This document shows, piece after piece, positions 46,369 to 55,197 of a DNA stretch of 64,000 bases. Each line of letters opens with the position of its first letter. Positions within the stretch are counted from its first letter, which is position 1. The notes below the pieces were generated by a model. The model ran no database searches. It saw nothing but the letters and a program-made list of their open reading frames with translations, and had not been told where the DNA came from. The DNA is from Streptococcus hyointestinalis (GTDB lineage: Bacteria; Bacillota; Bacilli; Lactobacillales; Streptococcaceae): positions 248,001-312,000 of the forward strand of contig NZ_JAAKGB010000001.1 of the NCBI RefSeq assembly GCF_011039275.1. The letters run 5' to 3'. The position numbers and the translations under genes were made by a program.

Positions 46369-47217
46369 ATGAATCAATTGAGAGAAAAGGGAATGCAGGT
46401 CGTGTTTTTGCTGACTGCCTGCATTTCTGTTTTAGCTGTTGTTTTAATCTGTATCTTTTTATTTGCTAGTGGTGTGCCAGCCATCAAGGAGATTGGTCTT
46501 TCAGATTTTCTTTTTGGGACAGTGTGGCGACCAGCCAACAATCTTTATGGTATTTTGCCCATGATTTTGGGTTCCCTCTATGTGACGGCAGGGGCTTTGG
46601 TTATTGGTGTACCTCTAGGTGTTTTGAGTGCGGTTTTCCTCGCTCAATTTTGCCCTAAGCCCCTCTATAAGCCACTAAGAGCGGCAATCAATCTGATGGC
46701 AGGTATCCCGTCAGTTGTCTATGGTTTCTTTGGTTTAGTGGTGTTGGTGCCATTTGTTAGAAATAATTTTGGTGGCTACGGTATGGGGGTCTTAACAGCG
46801 TCTATACTACTTGGTATCATGATTTTGCCGACCATTATCACCGTGTCAGAGTCAGCCCTGCAGGCAGTGCCCTCTAGCTACTATGACGGAGCTGTGGCGC
46901 TTGGGGCTAGTCATGAGAGAAGTGTTTTCTTTGTCATGGTGCCTGCGGCAAAGCGTGGGATTTTAGCAGGGATTGTACTTGGAATTGGACGTGCTATCGG
47001 TGAGACTATGGCGGTGATTATGGTGGCGGGAAATCAAGCCATCATCCCAGACTCGCTGACCTCTGGTGTCAGAACCCTAACAACCAATATCGTTATGGAA
47101 ATGGGCTATTCGACTGACCTACACCGTGAGGCGCTGATAGCAACAGCCGTTGTGCTCTTTGTCTTTATCCTGCTCATCAACCTGACCTTTTCAGTCTTGA
47201 GCAGAGGAAAGGAATAG
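46369..47217 (+). CDS. pstC: Phosphate ABC transporter permease PstC
   Basis: A 282-residue permease with six hydrophobic helices. The binding-protein-dependent transport signature lies in the EAA loop (about 183-200, YDGAVALGASHERSVFFVMVP). MAGIPSVVYGFFGL is a conserved PstC/PstA motif. It lies 8 bases after pstS and 3 before pstA. With PstA it forms the channel of the high-affinity phosphate importer. Confidence 0.93.
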   Translation: MNQLREKGMQVVFLLTACISVLAVVLICIFLFASGVPAIKEIGLSDFLFGTVWRPANNLYGILPMILGSLYVTAGALVIGVPLGVLSAVFLAQFCPKPLYKPLRAAINLMAGIPSVVYGFFGLVVLVPFVRNNFGGYGMGVLTASILLGIMILPTIITVSESALQAVPSSYYDGAVALGASHERSVFFVMVPAAKRGILAGIVLGIGRAIGETMAVIMVAGNQAIIPDSLTSGVRTLTTNIVMEMGYSTDLHREALIATAVVLFVFILLINLTFSVLSRGKE

Positions 47218-47220
47218 TCT

Positions 47221-48063
47221 ATGAAAAAAACACGTCAAAAAGACCCGTTGTCTCTGCTATTAGCTGCTCTGGTATATGCGGCTATTATGCTAGTTGGTAC
47301 CGCTATTTGCTTGATTATTGGCTATATCCTAGTCAAGGGCATTCCACACTTGACCCCAAGCCTGTTTTCTCTGACTTATACCAGTGAGAACGTCTCGCTG
47401 CTTCCTGCCCTTATCAACACGCTTTTTATGGTGCTTTTATCGCTCATCCTTGCCATTCCTCTAGGTGTGGGAGCTGCTATTTATCTGGTGGAGTATGCTA
47501 GGCGTGGTCACTTCTTTGTGTCTGTCATCCGCACAGCAGCAGAGACCCTATCAGGGATTCCCTCTATCATCTACGGTTTGTTTGGTTCTTTGTTTTTTGT
47601 CAAATACATGCAGCTGGGGCTGTCCCTTTTGGCAGGAGCACTGACCCTTAGTATCATGGTGCTGCCGCTCATTATCAGAACGACGGAAGAAGCCCTTTTG
47701 TCTGTGCCAGACAGCTACCGTGAGGGCTGTTTTGCCCTAGGCGCTGGAAAATTACGCACGATTTTTAGGATTGTGCTACCAAGTGCCAGCTCCAGTATCT
47801 TTTCTGGTGTCATCCTTGCTATCGGAAGAATCGTTGGGGAGTCTGCTGCCTTGATTTTCACGGCAGGGACAGTTGCTGAGGTGGCAAAGAGCGTCTTTAG
47901 CTCCTCACGCACCTTGGCAGTGCACATGTACGCCATATCAGGCGAGGGTATCTACCTCAATCAGACCTATGCAACAGCCGTTGTTCTCTTGGTTGTTGTC
48001 ATTATCATCAATCTCTTGTCAGCTTTTATTTCACGAAAATTAGGAGGAGACGCTCATGAGTAA
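47221..48063 (+). CDS. pstA: Phosphate ABC transporter permease PstA
   Basis: A 280-residue permease with six helices and the paralogous motifs [14 protein letters not shown] (about 118-131) and [27 protein letters not shown] EAA loop (about 165-185). Its stop overlaps pstB by 8 bases, indicating coupled translation. It is the partner of PstC. Confidence 0.93.
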   Translation: MKKTRQKDPLSLLLAALVYAAIMLVGTAICLIIGYILVKGIPHLTPSLFSLTYTSENVSLLPALINTLFMVLLSLILAIPLGVGAAIYLVEYARRGHFFVSVIRTAAETLSGIPSIIYGLFGSLFFVKYMQLGLSLLAGALTLSIMVLPLIIRTTEEALLSVPDSYREGCFALGAGKLRTIFRIVLPSASSSIFSGVILAIGRIVGESAALIFTAGTVAEVAKSVFSSSRTLAVHMYAISGEGIYLNQTYATAVVLLVVVIIINLLSAFISRKLGGDAHE

Positions 48064-48805
48064 CATCAGTGTCCGTCATTTGGATTTGTATTATGGCGAT
48101 TTTCACGCCTTAAAGGACATTCAACTAGACATCAAGGAAAGGGAAATCACAGCTTTTATCGGACCGTCAGGCTGCGGCAAATCAACGCTTCTAAAAAGCC
48201 TCAACCGCATGAATGACCTCGTTGCCAACTGCCGTATCACAGGCAACGTCCTGCTTGACGATGAGGACATCTACCAAGATTTGGACGTCAATATCTTGCG
48301 CAAGAAAGTCGGCATGGTCTTTCAAAAGCCCAATCCCTTCCCCATGAGTATCTATGACAATATCGCCTTTGGTCCTAGAACGCACGGCATTCATTCAAAG
48401 GCAAAGCTAGATGAGATTGTCGAGATATCGCTAAAAAATGCGGCTATCTGGGATGAGGTCAAAGACCGTCTAGGCAAGTCCGCTCTTGGCATGTCAGGTG
48501 GTCAACAGCAGCGCCTTTGTATCGCAAGAGCGCTGGCTATTGAACCTGATATTCTCCTCATGGATGAGCCAACCAGTGCGCTTGATCCGATTTCAACGGC
48601 TAAGATTGAGGATTTGGTTATTGAGCTGAAAAAGAAATACACCATTGCCATTGTCACGCACAATATGCAACAAGCTGTGCGGATTTCAGACCAGACCGCC
48701 TTCTTTTTGATGGGTGAGGTGGTCGAAAAAGGAGCGACCAGCCAGATTTTTTCCATGCCAAAGGACGAGCGAACAGAAAAGTACATTACAGGGAGATTTG
48801 GATAA
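48056..48805 (+). CDS. pstB: Phosphate ABC transporter ATPase PstB
   Basis: A 249-residue ATPase. Walker A is GPSGCGKST (about 36-44), followed by the Pst-typical LNRMNDL, Q-loop [14 protein letters not shown], signature [12 protein letters not shown] [15 protein letters not shown], Walker [14 protein letters not shown] and H-loop VTHN. The MNDL and PNPFPMS motifs are diagnostic of PstB. It overlaps phoU by one base. It energises phosphate import and, with PhoU, takes part in phosphate signalling. Confidence 0.96.
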   Translation: MSNISVRHLDLYYGDFHALKDIQLDIKEREITAFIGPSGCGKSTLLKSLNRMNDLVANCRITGNVLLDDEDIYQDLDVNILRKKVGMVFQKPNPFPMSIYDNIAFGPRTHGIHSKAKLDEIVEISLKNAAIWDEVKDRLGKSALGMSGGQQQRLCIARALAIEPDILLMDEPTSALDPISTAKIEDLVIELKKKYTIAIVTHNMQQAVRISDQTAFFLMGEVVEKGATSQIFSMPKDERTEKYITGRFG

Positions 48806-49458
48806 TGCGTGCAAGATTTGAAAAGCAACTACTGACCCTACATCAAGAGCTTATCGAGATGGGCTCGCTGTGTGAGGAGATTATACTAAAGACTTTTAAG
48901 GCTATCGAAAAAGAACAGTTACCAAACACCAAGACAATAGCCACTCTAGCCGAAGAAATCGAGCAAATGGAGCAAGACATCGAAAGCAGGTGCCTAAAGC
49001 TCTTACTGCGTCAGCAGCCTGTGGCTAAGGACTTGCGCACGGTCTCGTCTGCTCTCAAGATGGTCTATGATCTTAAACGTATCGGCACACAAGCTTACGA
49101 GGTCTCAGAGATTGTGGCGCAGGGGCACATTGTCAAGAGCAAGGAGCTTCATGTCCTCCAGCACATGGTGGATAGTGTGCGTGAAATGGTGACCATGAGT
49201 ATTGACGCTTTTGTGCATGAGGATGAAGCGCTAGCCCTAAAAGTCATTGCAAAAGATGAGGAAGTTGATGAAAATTTTGATACAATAAAAGTATTATTAG
49301 TAGAGCGCTTTGCTAGCAAAAGCCTTGACATCGAACACGCTATTGACCTTCTCATGGTCTCAAAATACATCGAGCGTATCGGCGATCATGCGGTCAATAT
49401 CGCTAAGTGGGTGCTCTATGCGATCACAGGTCAATTGGACATAGACGGAGGAGAATGA
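48805..49458 (+). CDS. phoU: Phosphate signalling protein PhoU
   Basis: A 217-residue all-helical protein with two three-helix bundles, each holding the PhoU acidic metal-site motif (EIEQMEQDIESRCLKLL at about 51-67 and KDEEVDENFDTIKVLL at about 150-165). VAKDLRTVSSALKMVYDLKRIG and YIERIGDHAVNIAKW are conserved. PhoU links the Pst transporter to the phosphate-sensing kinase and keeps it off when phosphate is plentiful. It overlaps the response regulator gene (ATGATGA). Confidence 0.95.
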   Translation: MRARFEKQLLTLHQELIEMGSLCEEIILKTFKAIEKEQLPNTKTIATLAEEIEQMEQDIESRCLKLLLRQQPVAKDLRTVSSALKMVYDLKRIGTQAYEVSEIVAQGHIVKSKELHVLQHMVDSVREMVTMSIDAFVHEDEALALKVIAKDEEVDENFDTIKVLLVERFASKSLDIEHAIDLLMVSKYIERIGDHAVNIAKWVLYAITGQLDIDGGE

Positions 49459-50129
49459 TGCTATTTTGTGTTGAGGATGATGACAACATCAGAGAGTTGA
49501 TGGTTTACACCCTAAAATCAACAGGTTTTGACAGTGTGGGCTTTCCAAGCAGTCAAGCCTTTTGGAGCCGACTGGATGATGAACTGCCTGAGCTTATCAT
49601 CCTTGACATTATGCTGCCAGATGAGGACGGCATTACCATTTTAGAAAAGCTACGTAAAAACCCTAGAACCCAGGCAATCCCTGTCATCATGGCGACTGCT
49701 AAAGGTACAGAGTATGACAAGGTCAAGGGGCTTGACTTGGGGGCTGATGATTATCTGGTCAAGCCGTTTGGGATGATGGAGATGATTTCACGTATCAAGG
49801 CAGTCCTTAGACGTAGCCAAGGCACAGAAACCTCTCTTTTACAAATCGGTGATTTGGCGGTCAATACACAGACCTACGCTGTCTATGTCAAAAACAGCAA
49901 GGTTCAGCTGACGCTCAAGGAGTTTGACTTGCTTCATCTCCTCATCAAGTACCCGCAAAGGGTTTTTACACGGCAGGAGTTGCTAGATAAGGTCTGGGGA
50001 GCGGATTATTTTGGAGAGACCCGCACGGTGGATGTGCATATCGGGACACTACGCACCAAGCTGGGGGATTGTGGCAAATACATCAAAACCCTTAGAGGTG
50101 TTGGTTATCACTTGGAGGTACCCAAATGA
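49455..50129 (+). CDS. phoP: OmpR/PhoB-family response regulator of the phosphate operon
   Basis: A 224-residue response regulator. In the receiver domain (1-115) the phospho-acceptor Asp is in IILDIMLPDEDG, the acidic pair in VEDDDN, and the Lys in LVKPFG. The C-terminal OmpR-type winged helix (about 125-220) ends in TVDVHIGTLRTKLGDCGKYIKTLRGVGY. The frame is open further upstream inside phoU, but ATGATG at 49455-49460 with GGAGGAG just before it is the start. It is co-transcribed with pst and the kinase, and is therefore a phosphate regulator (PhoP/PnpR type) that probably binds the repeat at 45377-45393. Confidence 0.9.
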   Translation: MMLFCVEDDDNIRELMVYTLKSTGFDSVGFPSSQAFWSRLDDELPELIILDIMLPDEDGITILEKLRKNPRTQAIPVIMATAKGTEYDKVKGLDLGADDYLVKPFGMMEMISRIKAVLRRSQGTETSLLQIGDLAVNTQTYAVYVKNSKVQLTLKEFDLLHLLIKYPQRVFTRQELLDKVWGADYFGETRTVDVHIGTLRTKLGDCGKYIKTLRGVGYHLEVPK

Positions 50130-51790
50130 CCAAAAAGATTTTTCGCTCGATTTTGCTTGCGACCATGAGCGTATTTGTGGTGTCGCTGGTGCTGAGTCTG
50201 GGCGCTCTTTACCGCTATTTTAGTCAAGTGCAGCTCGACCAGCTCAAAACGGAGGCAACACTAGTAGCGCATGGAGTTACAGAGGAGGGAAAAACCTACT
50301 TTGATGACCTCAAGCTAGCAAATGTCCGCATTACTTGGGTGGATAATCGAGGCGATGTCCTCTATGACACCAAGTCAGAAGCCTCGCAGATGGAAAACCA
50401 CCTGCACCGAGAAGAAATCAAAGAAGCACTAAGCACAGGCTACGGCAAGAGCATGCGTTATTCACAAACCCTGACGCAAAAATACGTTTACTACGCCAAG
50501 CGCTTAGACAATGGCACCATTGTCCGTCTGTCTGTCAGTCAAGACAGTATCATCCGTCTTTTGATGGGCATGTTGCCTTACATTGTGGTGATTATCGTGA
50601 TTACGCTGAGTCTTTCCATCTGGATGGCAAGGTCTATTGCTAAAAAGCTGATTTTTCCCCTAAATCATCTCAATCTCGACCATCCCTTGGACAATGACCT
50701 TGCCTACGAAGAGCTGACGCCCTTGCTTAGAAAAATTGACCACAATCAAAAAGAAATCGCTCAAAAAGAAAGTCTGCTGGATCGCAAGATTAGCGAGTTT
50801 GATACCATTATCGCAAAGATCAAGGAAGGCATGATTTTGCTGGACAATCAGAGACAGATTGTCAGTATCAATCCAGCCGCAAAAGCTCTCTTTGGACTAG
50901 AGGGCGACTGTGTTGGGAAAAATATGCTGGACATCAGCCGAGATAGCAAGCTCAATGCTCTGCTAGATACAGGCTTTCAAAATCACAAGGCAGAGCGCCT
51001 GCTGCATTTTCAGGATAAAACCTATCAAACCTTGGTGCGACCTGTCACCTCAGACGGTCAGCTGACAGGAGTGGTGCTTCTCTTGTTTGATGCGAGCGAA
51101 GAGTTTAAAAACGAGCAAATGCGTAGAGAGTTCACTGCCAATATCTCGCACGAGCTCAAAACGCCTCTCCAGTCTATCTTGGGCTACTCAGAGATTATGA
51201 AAAATAATCTGGCTTCCCCAAGCGATATTCAAACTTTTTCGGAGAAGATTTACGCTGAGTCCCAGCGCACTGTCCAGCTGGTTGAGGACATCATCTATCT
51301 CTCCCAGCTAGATGAGTCCGCCTATACAGCCTCAGACAAGGTGGATCTGTATCAAGTGACGGAGAATGTCGTTGACAGCCTTTCTTTCAAGGCAGACCAA
51401 CAGCAGATTGGGCTTATCTTAACGGGAAGTAGCGCTAGCCTTTACGGAGATGCTTCTCTTTTGCACTCTCTTGTCTACAATCTCTGTGACAATGCCATTA
51501 AGTACAATCAAGCAGGCGGTCAAGTCTTTGTCGAGGTCATGCCTGATAGCGACAAGGTCATCCTTCAAGTCCGAGACACAGGTATTGGCATTTCAAAGGA
51601 AAACCAAGAGCGTATCTTTGAGCGCTTTTACCGAGTGGACAAGAGCAGATCAAAACAGGTCGGAGGCACTGGCTTAGGGCTCTCTATCGTCAAACACATC
51701 GCAAAACTCCATCACGCCAGTATCTTTATTGATAGCCAAGAAGGGCAAGGAACCCGTATCACCCTCTATTTTCCGCTAGATAAAGAGTAA
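50126..51790 (+). CDS. phoR: Sensor histidine kinase of the phosphate operon
   Basis: A 554-residue PhoR/PnpS-type kinase. Transmembrane helix 1 (about 9-32), an extracytoplasmic domain and helix 2 (about 150-172) are followed by a HAMP-like linker, a PAS domain (about 228-330) and the HisKA domain with FTANISHELKTPLQSILGY (phospho-acceptor His342). The catalytic ATPase domain has N-box NLCDNAIKYN, G1 VRDTGIGIS and G2 GGTGLGLSIVK. It overlaps the response regulator by four bases. Signal input may come from PstSCAB-PhoU rather than the sensor loop alone. No terminator is evident before rplM. Confidence 0.9.
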   Translation: MTKKIFRSILLATMSVFVVSLVLSLGALYRYFSQVQLDQLKTEATLVAHGVTEEGKTYFDDLKLANVRITWVDNRGDVLYDTKSEASQMENHLHREEIKEALSTGYGKSMRYSQTLTQKYVYYAKRLDNGTIVRLSVSQDSIIRLLMGMLPYIVVIIVITLSLSIWMARSIAKKLIFPLNHLNLDHPLDNDLAYEELTPLLRKIDHNQKEIAQKESLLDRKISEFDTIIAKIKEGMILLDNQRQIVSINPAAKALFGLEGDCVGKNMLDISRDSKLNALLDTGFQNHKAERLLHFQDKTYQTLVRPVTSDGQLTGVVLLLFDASEEFKNEQMRREFTANISHELKTPLQSILGYSEIMKNNLASPSDIQTFSEKIYAESQRTVQLVEDIIYLSQLDESAYTASDKVDLYQVTENVVDSLSFKADQQQIGLILTGSSASLYGDASLLHSLVYNLCDNAIKYNQAGGQVFVEVMPDSDKVILQVRDTGIGISKENQERIFERFYRVDKSRSKQVGGTGLGLSIVKHIAKLHHASIFIDSQEGQGTRITLYFPLDKE

Positions 51791-51844
51791 GTGCTACTCT
51801 AACTATCCTGTCCTATAAATTTTCCAAAAAAACTGGCAAAGGGC

Positions 51845-51874
51845 TTGACTTACCTCGTCTATTTTTGATATGAT
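51845..51874 (+). promoter_or_regulatory. Promoter of rplM-rpsI
   Basis: TTGACT (51845-51850), an 18-base spacer, TATGAT (51869-51874). Confidence 0.65.
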
Positions 51875-51886
51875 TATAAGCGGTAT

Positions 51887-51958
51887 TGTTTACCCCATTT
51901 GTAAGGCCCCGGAACCTTTCAAATAACTCGTGGACCGGAACATCCACATCTGTAAACA
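51887..51958 (+). promoter_or_regulatory. L13-type leader RNA of rplM-rpsI
   Basis: A closing helix TGTTTAC/GTAAACA (51887-51893 with 51952-51958) encloses a hairpin GTGGA/TCCAC and a GGCCCCGGAACC segment. A compact structured leader here fits the L13 autoregulatory leader known in Firmicutes. It was not folded or compared to a model. Confidence 0.55.
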
Positions 51959-51983
51959 AAAACGAATTCGTATAGGAGAAATC

Positions 51984-52430
51984 ATGAACAAAACAACATT
52001 CATGGCTAAGCCAGGTCAAGTTGAACGCAAATGGTATGTCGTTGATGCGACTGATGTCCCTCTTGGACGCCTTTCTGCAGTAGTTGCTAGCGTACTTCGC
52101 GGAAAGAACAAACCAACTTTCACACCACACACTGATACAGGTGACTTTGTTATCGTCATCAACGCTGAAAAAGTGAAATTGACTGGTAAAAAAGCAACAG
52201 ACAAAATCTACTACACTCACTCAATGTATCCAGGTGGTTTGAAACAAATCTCAGCTGGTGAATTGCGCTCTAAAAACGCTGTTCGCTTGATCGAAAAGTC
52301 TGTAAAAGGCATGCTCCCACACAATACTCTTGGACGTGCACAAGGCATGAAATTGAAAGTATTTGTCGGTAGTGAACATACACATGCTGCACAACAACCA
52401 GAAGTCCTTGATATTAAAGGTCTTATCTAA
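51984..52430 (+). CDS. rplM: 50S ribosomal protein L13
   Basis: A 148-residue L13 of normal length. [20 protein letters not shown] (about 16-35), the [13 protein letters not shown] segment and [14 protein letters not shown] [12 protein letters not shown] are conserved. The frame is open upstream through the leader, but the ATG at 51984 with TAGGAGAA before it is the start. The gene is paired with rpsI, as in nearly all bacteria. Confidence 0.98.
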   Translation: MNKTTFMAKPGQVERKWYVVDATDVPLGRLSAVVASVLRGKNKPTFTPHTDTGDFVIVINAEKVKLTGKKATDKIYYTHSMYPGGLKQISAGELRSKNAVRLIEKSVKGMLPHNTLGRAQGMKLKVFVGSEHTHAAQQPEVLDIKGLI

Positions 52431-52449
52431 GAGAGAAAGGAGTATATAA

Positions 52450-52842
52450 ATGGCACAAGCTCAATACACAGGTACTGGTCGTCGTAAAAACGCTGTTGCA
52501 CGCGTTCGTTTGATACCAGGTACAGGTAAAATCACTGTTAACAAAAAAGATGTTGAAGAGTACATCCCACACGCTGACCTTCGCTTGGTCATCAACCAAC
52601 CATTTGCTGTGACATCTACTCAAGGTAGCTATGATGTCTTTGTAAACGTTGTTGGTGGTGGATACGCTGGTCAATCAGGTGCAATCCGTCACGGTATCGC
52701 ACGCGCACTTCTTCAAGTAGACCCAGACTTCCGCGATTCACTTAAACGTGCAGGTCTTCTTACTCGTGACGCTCGTATGGTTGAACGTAAAAAACCAGGT
52801 CTTAAGAAAGCACGTAAAGCTTCACAATTCTCAAAACGTTAA
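52450..52842 (+). CDS. rpsI: 30S ribosomal protein S9
   Basis: A 130-residue S9. [14 protein letters not shown] at the start, [19 protein letters not shown] in the middle and the basic C-terminus [12 protein letters not shown], which reaches toward P-site tRNA, are diagnostic. It follows rplM by 19 bases with AGAAAGGAG. The 3' end of rpsI is a known integration site for some streptococcal mobile elements; the next genes are a type I restriction island, although no integrase is visible. Confidence 0.98.
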   Translation: MAQAQYTGTGRRKNAVARVRLIPGTGKITVNKKDVEEYIPHADLRLVINQPFAVTSTQGSYDVFVNVVGGGYAGQSGAIRHGIARALLQVDPDFRDSLKRAGLLTRDARMVERKKPGLKKARKASQFSKR

Positions 52843-52866
52843 TTCGAAAGAATTACAGTTTTATAT

Positions 52867-52893
52867 GGAACACCCTTTTGGGTGTTCTTTTTT
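52867..52893 (+). terminator. Terminator after rpsI
   Basis: GAACACCC (52868-52875), loop TTTT, GGGTGTTC (52880-52887), then TTTTTT. Confidence 0.9.
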
Positions 52894-52943
52894 GTGGAGT
52901 CAGTGAATGGAGTTGCAAAAGTATTCTAATGGATTTAAAAATC

Positions 52944-52952
52944 TGATATAAT
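52944..52952 (+). promoter_or_regulatory. Extended -10 promoter of the type I restriction island
   Basis: TGA-TATAAT (52944-52952), weak -35 (TTCTAA at 52924-52929); hsdM ATG at 52982. Confidence 0.5.
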
Positions 52953-52981
52953 AAAACCAATAAACACAAGAGAGGTAAGAA

Positions 52982-54529
52982 ATGACAAGTCAAGCGCAAA
53001 GGCAGGCATTGCATAATAAGATTTGGAAGATAGCAGATGATGTGCGTGGTGCGGTAGATGGTTGGGATTTTAAGCAGTATATTTTAGGGATTTTGTTTTA
53101 CCGCTTTATTAGCGAGAACTTCACTGATTACATCGAGGGCGGCGATCCTGAGGTCAATTATGCACAGGTGCCAAAGGACATGATCACGCCTGAGGTCATT
53201 GAGGATGGTGTTAAGACCAAGGGTTATTTCATCATGCCTGATGAGCTTTTTGTCAATGTCGTCAAAAAAGCTCGCACAAACGATAATCTCAACACTGACC
53301 TCAAGACCATTTTTGACAATATCCAGTCTAGTGCTATGGGTTATGCTAGTGAGGATGACATCAGGGGTCTTTTTGATGATGTGGACACGACCAGCAACCG
53401 TCTGGGCAATACTGTGCCAGAGCGTAATAAGCGTTTGGCTGATATTTTAGAAGGCATAGCAGAGCTGGATTTTGGTGACTTTGAGGACAGTCAGATTGAC
53501 CTTTTTGGGGATGCTTATGAGTTCTTGATTTCTAAGTATGCTTCGAATGCCGGAAAATCCGGAGGTGAGTTTTTCACTCCTCAAAGTGTGTCTAAGTTGC
53601 TAGCGCAAATCGTCATGGTGGGGCGTAATGAGGACAATAAAATCAACAAAATATACGATCCTGCCTGCGGTTCGGGCTCTCTCTTGCTCCAAGCTAAGAA
53701 ACAGTTTACAGAGCATATCATCGAAGATGGTTTTTACGGTCAAGAAATAAACATGACCACCTATAATCTAGCTCGTATGAATATGTTTCTTCACAATATC
53801 AACTATGACAAGTTTAGTATCGAGCGTGGAGATACGCTCCTTGACCCTAAGCATGGCAATGATAAGCCCTTTGATGCTATCGTCTCAAATCCGCCTTACT
53901 CTATCAAGTGGGTAGGCTCTGGCGATCCAACGCTCATCAATGATGACCGTTTTGCCCCTGCCGGGGTTTTGGCGCCTAAGTCCAAGGCTGACTTTGCCTT
54001 TATCATGCATAGTCTCAGCTATCTGTCTTCACAAGGGCGAGCTGCTATTGTCACTTTCCCTGGGATTTTTTACCGTGGTGGTGCGGAGCAAAAGATTCGC
54101 AAGTACTTGGTTGATGGCAACTTTGTCGAGGCGGTTATCCAGTTGCCAGACAATCTCTTTTACGGCACCAGCATTGCGACGTGTATCCTTGTTTTGGCTA
54201 AGAATAAGCCCAATACAGATGTTTTCTTCATTGACGCTAGCAAGTGCTTTAAAAAGGAGACTAATAATAATGTCCTGACTGAAGACAACATTGCGACCAT
54301 TCTCTCTAGCTTTGAGAATAAGGAGAGTAAGGACTACTTTGCGCAGGCAGTGGCTTATGACAAGATTGTCGAGGAGGACTACAAACTCTCAGTCTCTACC
54401 TATGTGGAAAGGGAAGAAACACGTGAGAAGATTGACATTGATGTCTTGAACAAGGAAATCGCAGAGACGGTGGTAAAGATTGACCGCTTGCGTGCTGAGA
54501 TTGACGAGATTGTCAAGGAGCTTAGCTGA
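52982..54529 (+). CDS. hsdM: Type I restriction-modification methyltransferase subunit HsdM
   Basis: A 515-residue N6-adenine methyltransferase of the type I family. An N-terminal helical domain (about 1-140) precedes the catalytic domain with SAM motif [11 protein letters not shown] (Asp226) and catalytic motif IV NPPY (Asn303 in [10 protein letters not shown]). [13 protein letters not shown] is the classic HsdM pre-motif. The C-terminal coiled helix ([20 protein letters not shown]) docks on HsdS. Full length with no damage. It overlaps the fic start by one base and forms M2S with the HsdS encoded two genes later. Confidence 0.96.
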   Translation: MTSQAQRQALHNKIWKIADDVRGAVDGWDFKQYILGILFYRFISENFTDYIEGGDPEVNYAQVPKDMITPEVIEDGVKTKGYFIMPDELFVNVVKKARTNDNLNTDLKTIFDNIQSSAMGYASEDDIRGLFDDVDTTSNRLGNTVPERNKRLADILEGIAELDFGDFEDSQIDLFGDAYEFLISKYASNAGKSGGEFFTPQSVSKLLAQIVMVGRNEDNKINKIYDPACGSGSLLLQAKKQFTEHIIEDGFYGQEINMTTYNLARMNMFLHNINYDKFSIERGDTLLDPKHGNDKPFDAIVSNPPYSIKWVGSGDPTLINDDRFAPAGVLAPKSKADFAFIMHSLSYLSSQGRAAIVTFPGIFYRGGAEQKIRKYLVDGNFVEAVIQLPDNLFYGTSIATCILVLAKNKPNTDVFFIDASKCFKKETNNNVLTEDNIATILSSFENKESKDYFAQAVAYDKIVEEDYKLSVSTYVEREETREKIDIDVLNKEIAETVVKIDRLRAEIDEIVKELS

Positions 54530-55131
54530 TGGTGTTAGATAATAAGCTGGGACTCACCAGCAGTGCTGACTTGGCACGTGAAGAGGAGCGCTTAACAAAG
54601 TCAAGAGCCAAAGAGCTGATAGAGACAGGGCAGTTGTTTCGCTTTGAAGTGGGAACCTTTAAGGGCTTAGCGGACATACATCGTGCTTTGTTTGCGGATA
54701 TTTACGATTTTGCAGGCAAGTTGCGAGATGTCAATATCGCTAAGGATAATTTTCAGTTTGCGCCGAGGATGTTTCTAGCGTCATCGCTAGACTATCTGGA
54801 TAAGCTGCCGCATACGACCTTTGACGAGATTGTGGATAAGTATGCGGAGATGAATGTTGCGCACCCTTTTCGTGAGGGCAATGGGCGTGCCATGCGTATC
54901 TGGCTAGACTGCATGTTGCGAATTCAGCTAGGGCATGTCGTAGACTGGAACAGTGTGGATAAAGAGGCTTATCTCATGGCGATGAAGCGTAGCCCTATCG
55001 CAACAGGAGAACTCAAGTATCTTCTCTTAAACCACTTGACAGATGACCTGAGCCAAGCCACCTTCTTTAAAGGTGTCGATGCTTCCTACTATTATGAGGG
55101 CTATCAGCTGTATAAGACGGAGGAGTTGTAG
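54529..55131 (+). CDS. Fic-family AMPylase-like protein with self-inhibitory C-terminus
   Basis: A 200-residue single-domain Fic protein. The catalytic loop HPFREGNGRAMR (about 116-127) keeps every residue of the HxFx(D/E)GNGRxxR motif needed for adenylyl transfer. The C-terminal SYYYEG (186-191) fits the inhibitory [S/T]xxxE[G/N] motif at the position used by stand-alone class III Fic proteins such as NmFic. The protein is therefore probably held inactive by its own last helix rather than by a separate antitoxin, and none is encoded next to it. Its ATG overlaps the hsdM stop, so it is made with the methylase. The target is unknown. Confidence 0.88.
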   Translation: MVLDNKLGLTSSADLAREEERLTKSRAKELIETGQLFRFEVGTFKGLADIHRALFADIYDFAGKLRDVNIAKDNFQFAPRMFLASSLDYLDKLPHTTFDEIVDKYAEMNVAHPFREGNGRAMRIWLDCMLRIQLGHVVDWNSVDKEAYLMAMKRSPIATGELKYLLLNHLTDDLSQATFFKGVDASYYYEGYQLYKTEEL

Positions 55132-55197
55132 GAGGAATGCCTGAACAATATGGTTCTACCAACTGTCAACCACTTAGCTGGCGAAGAAAGGGAAAAA

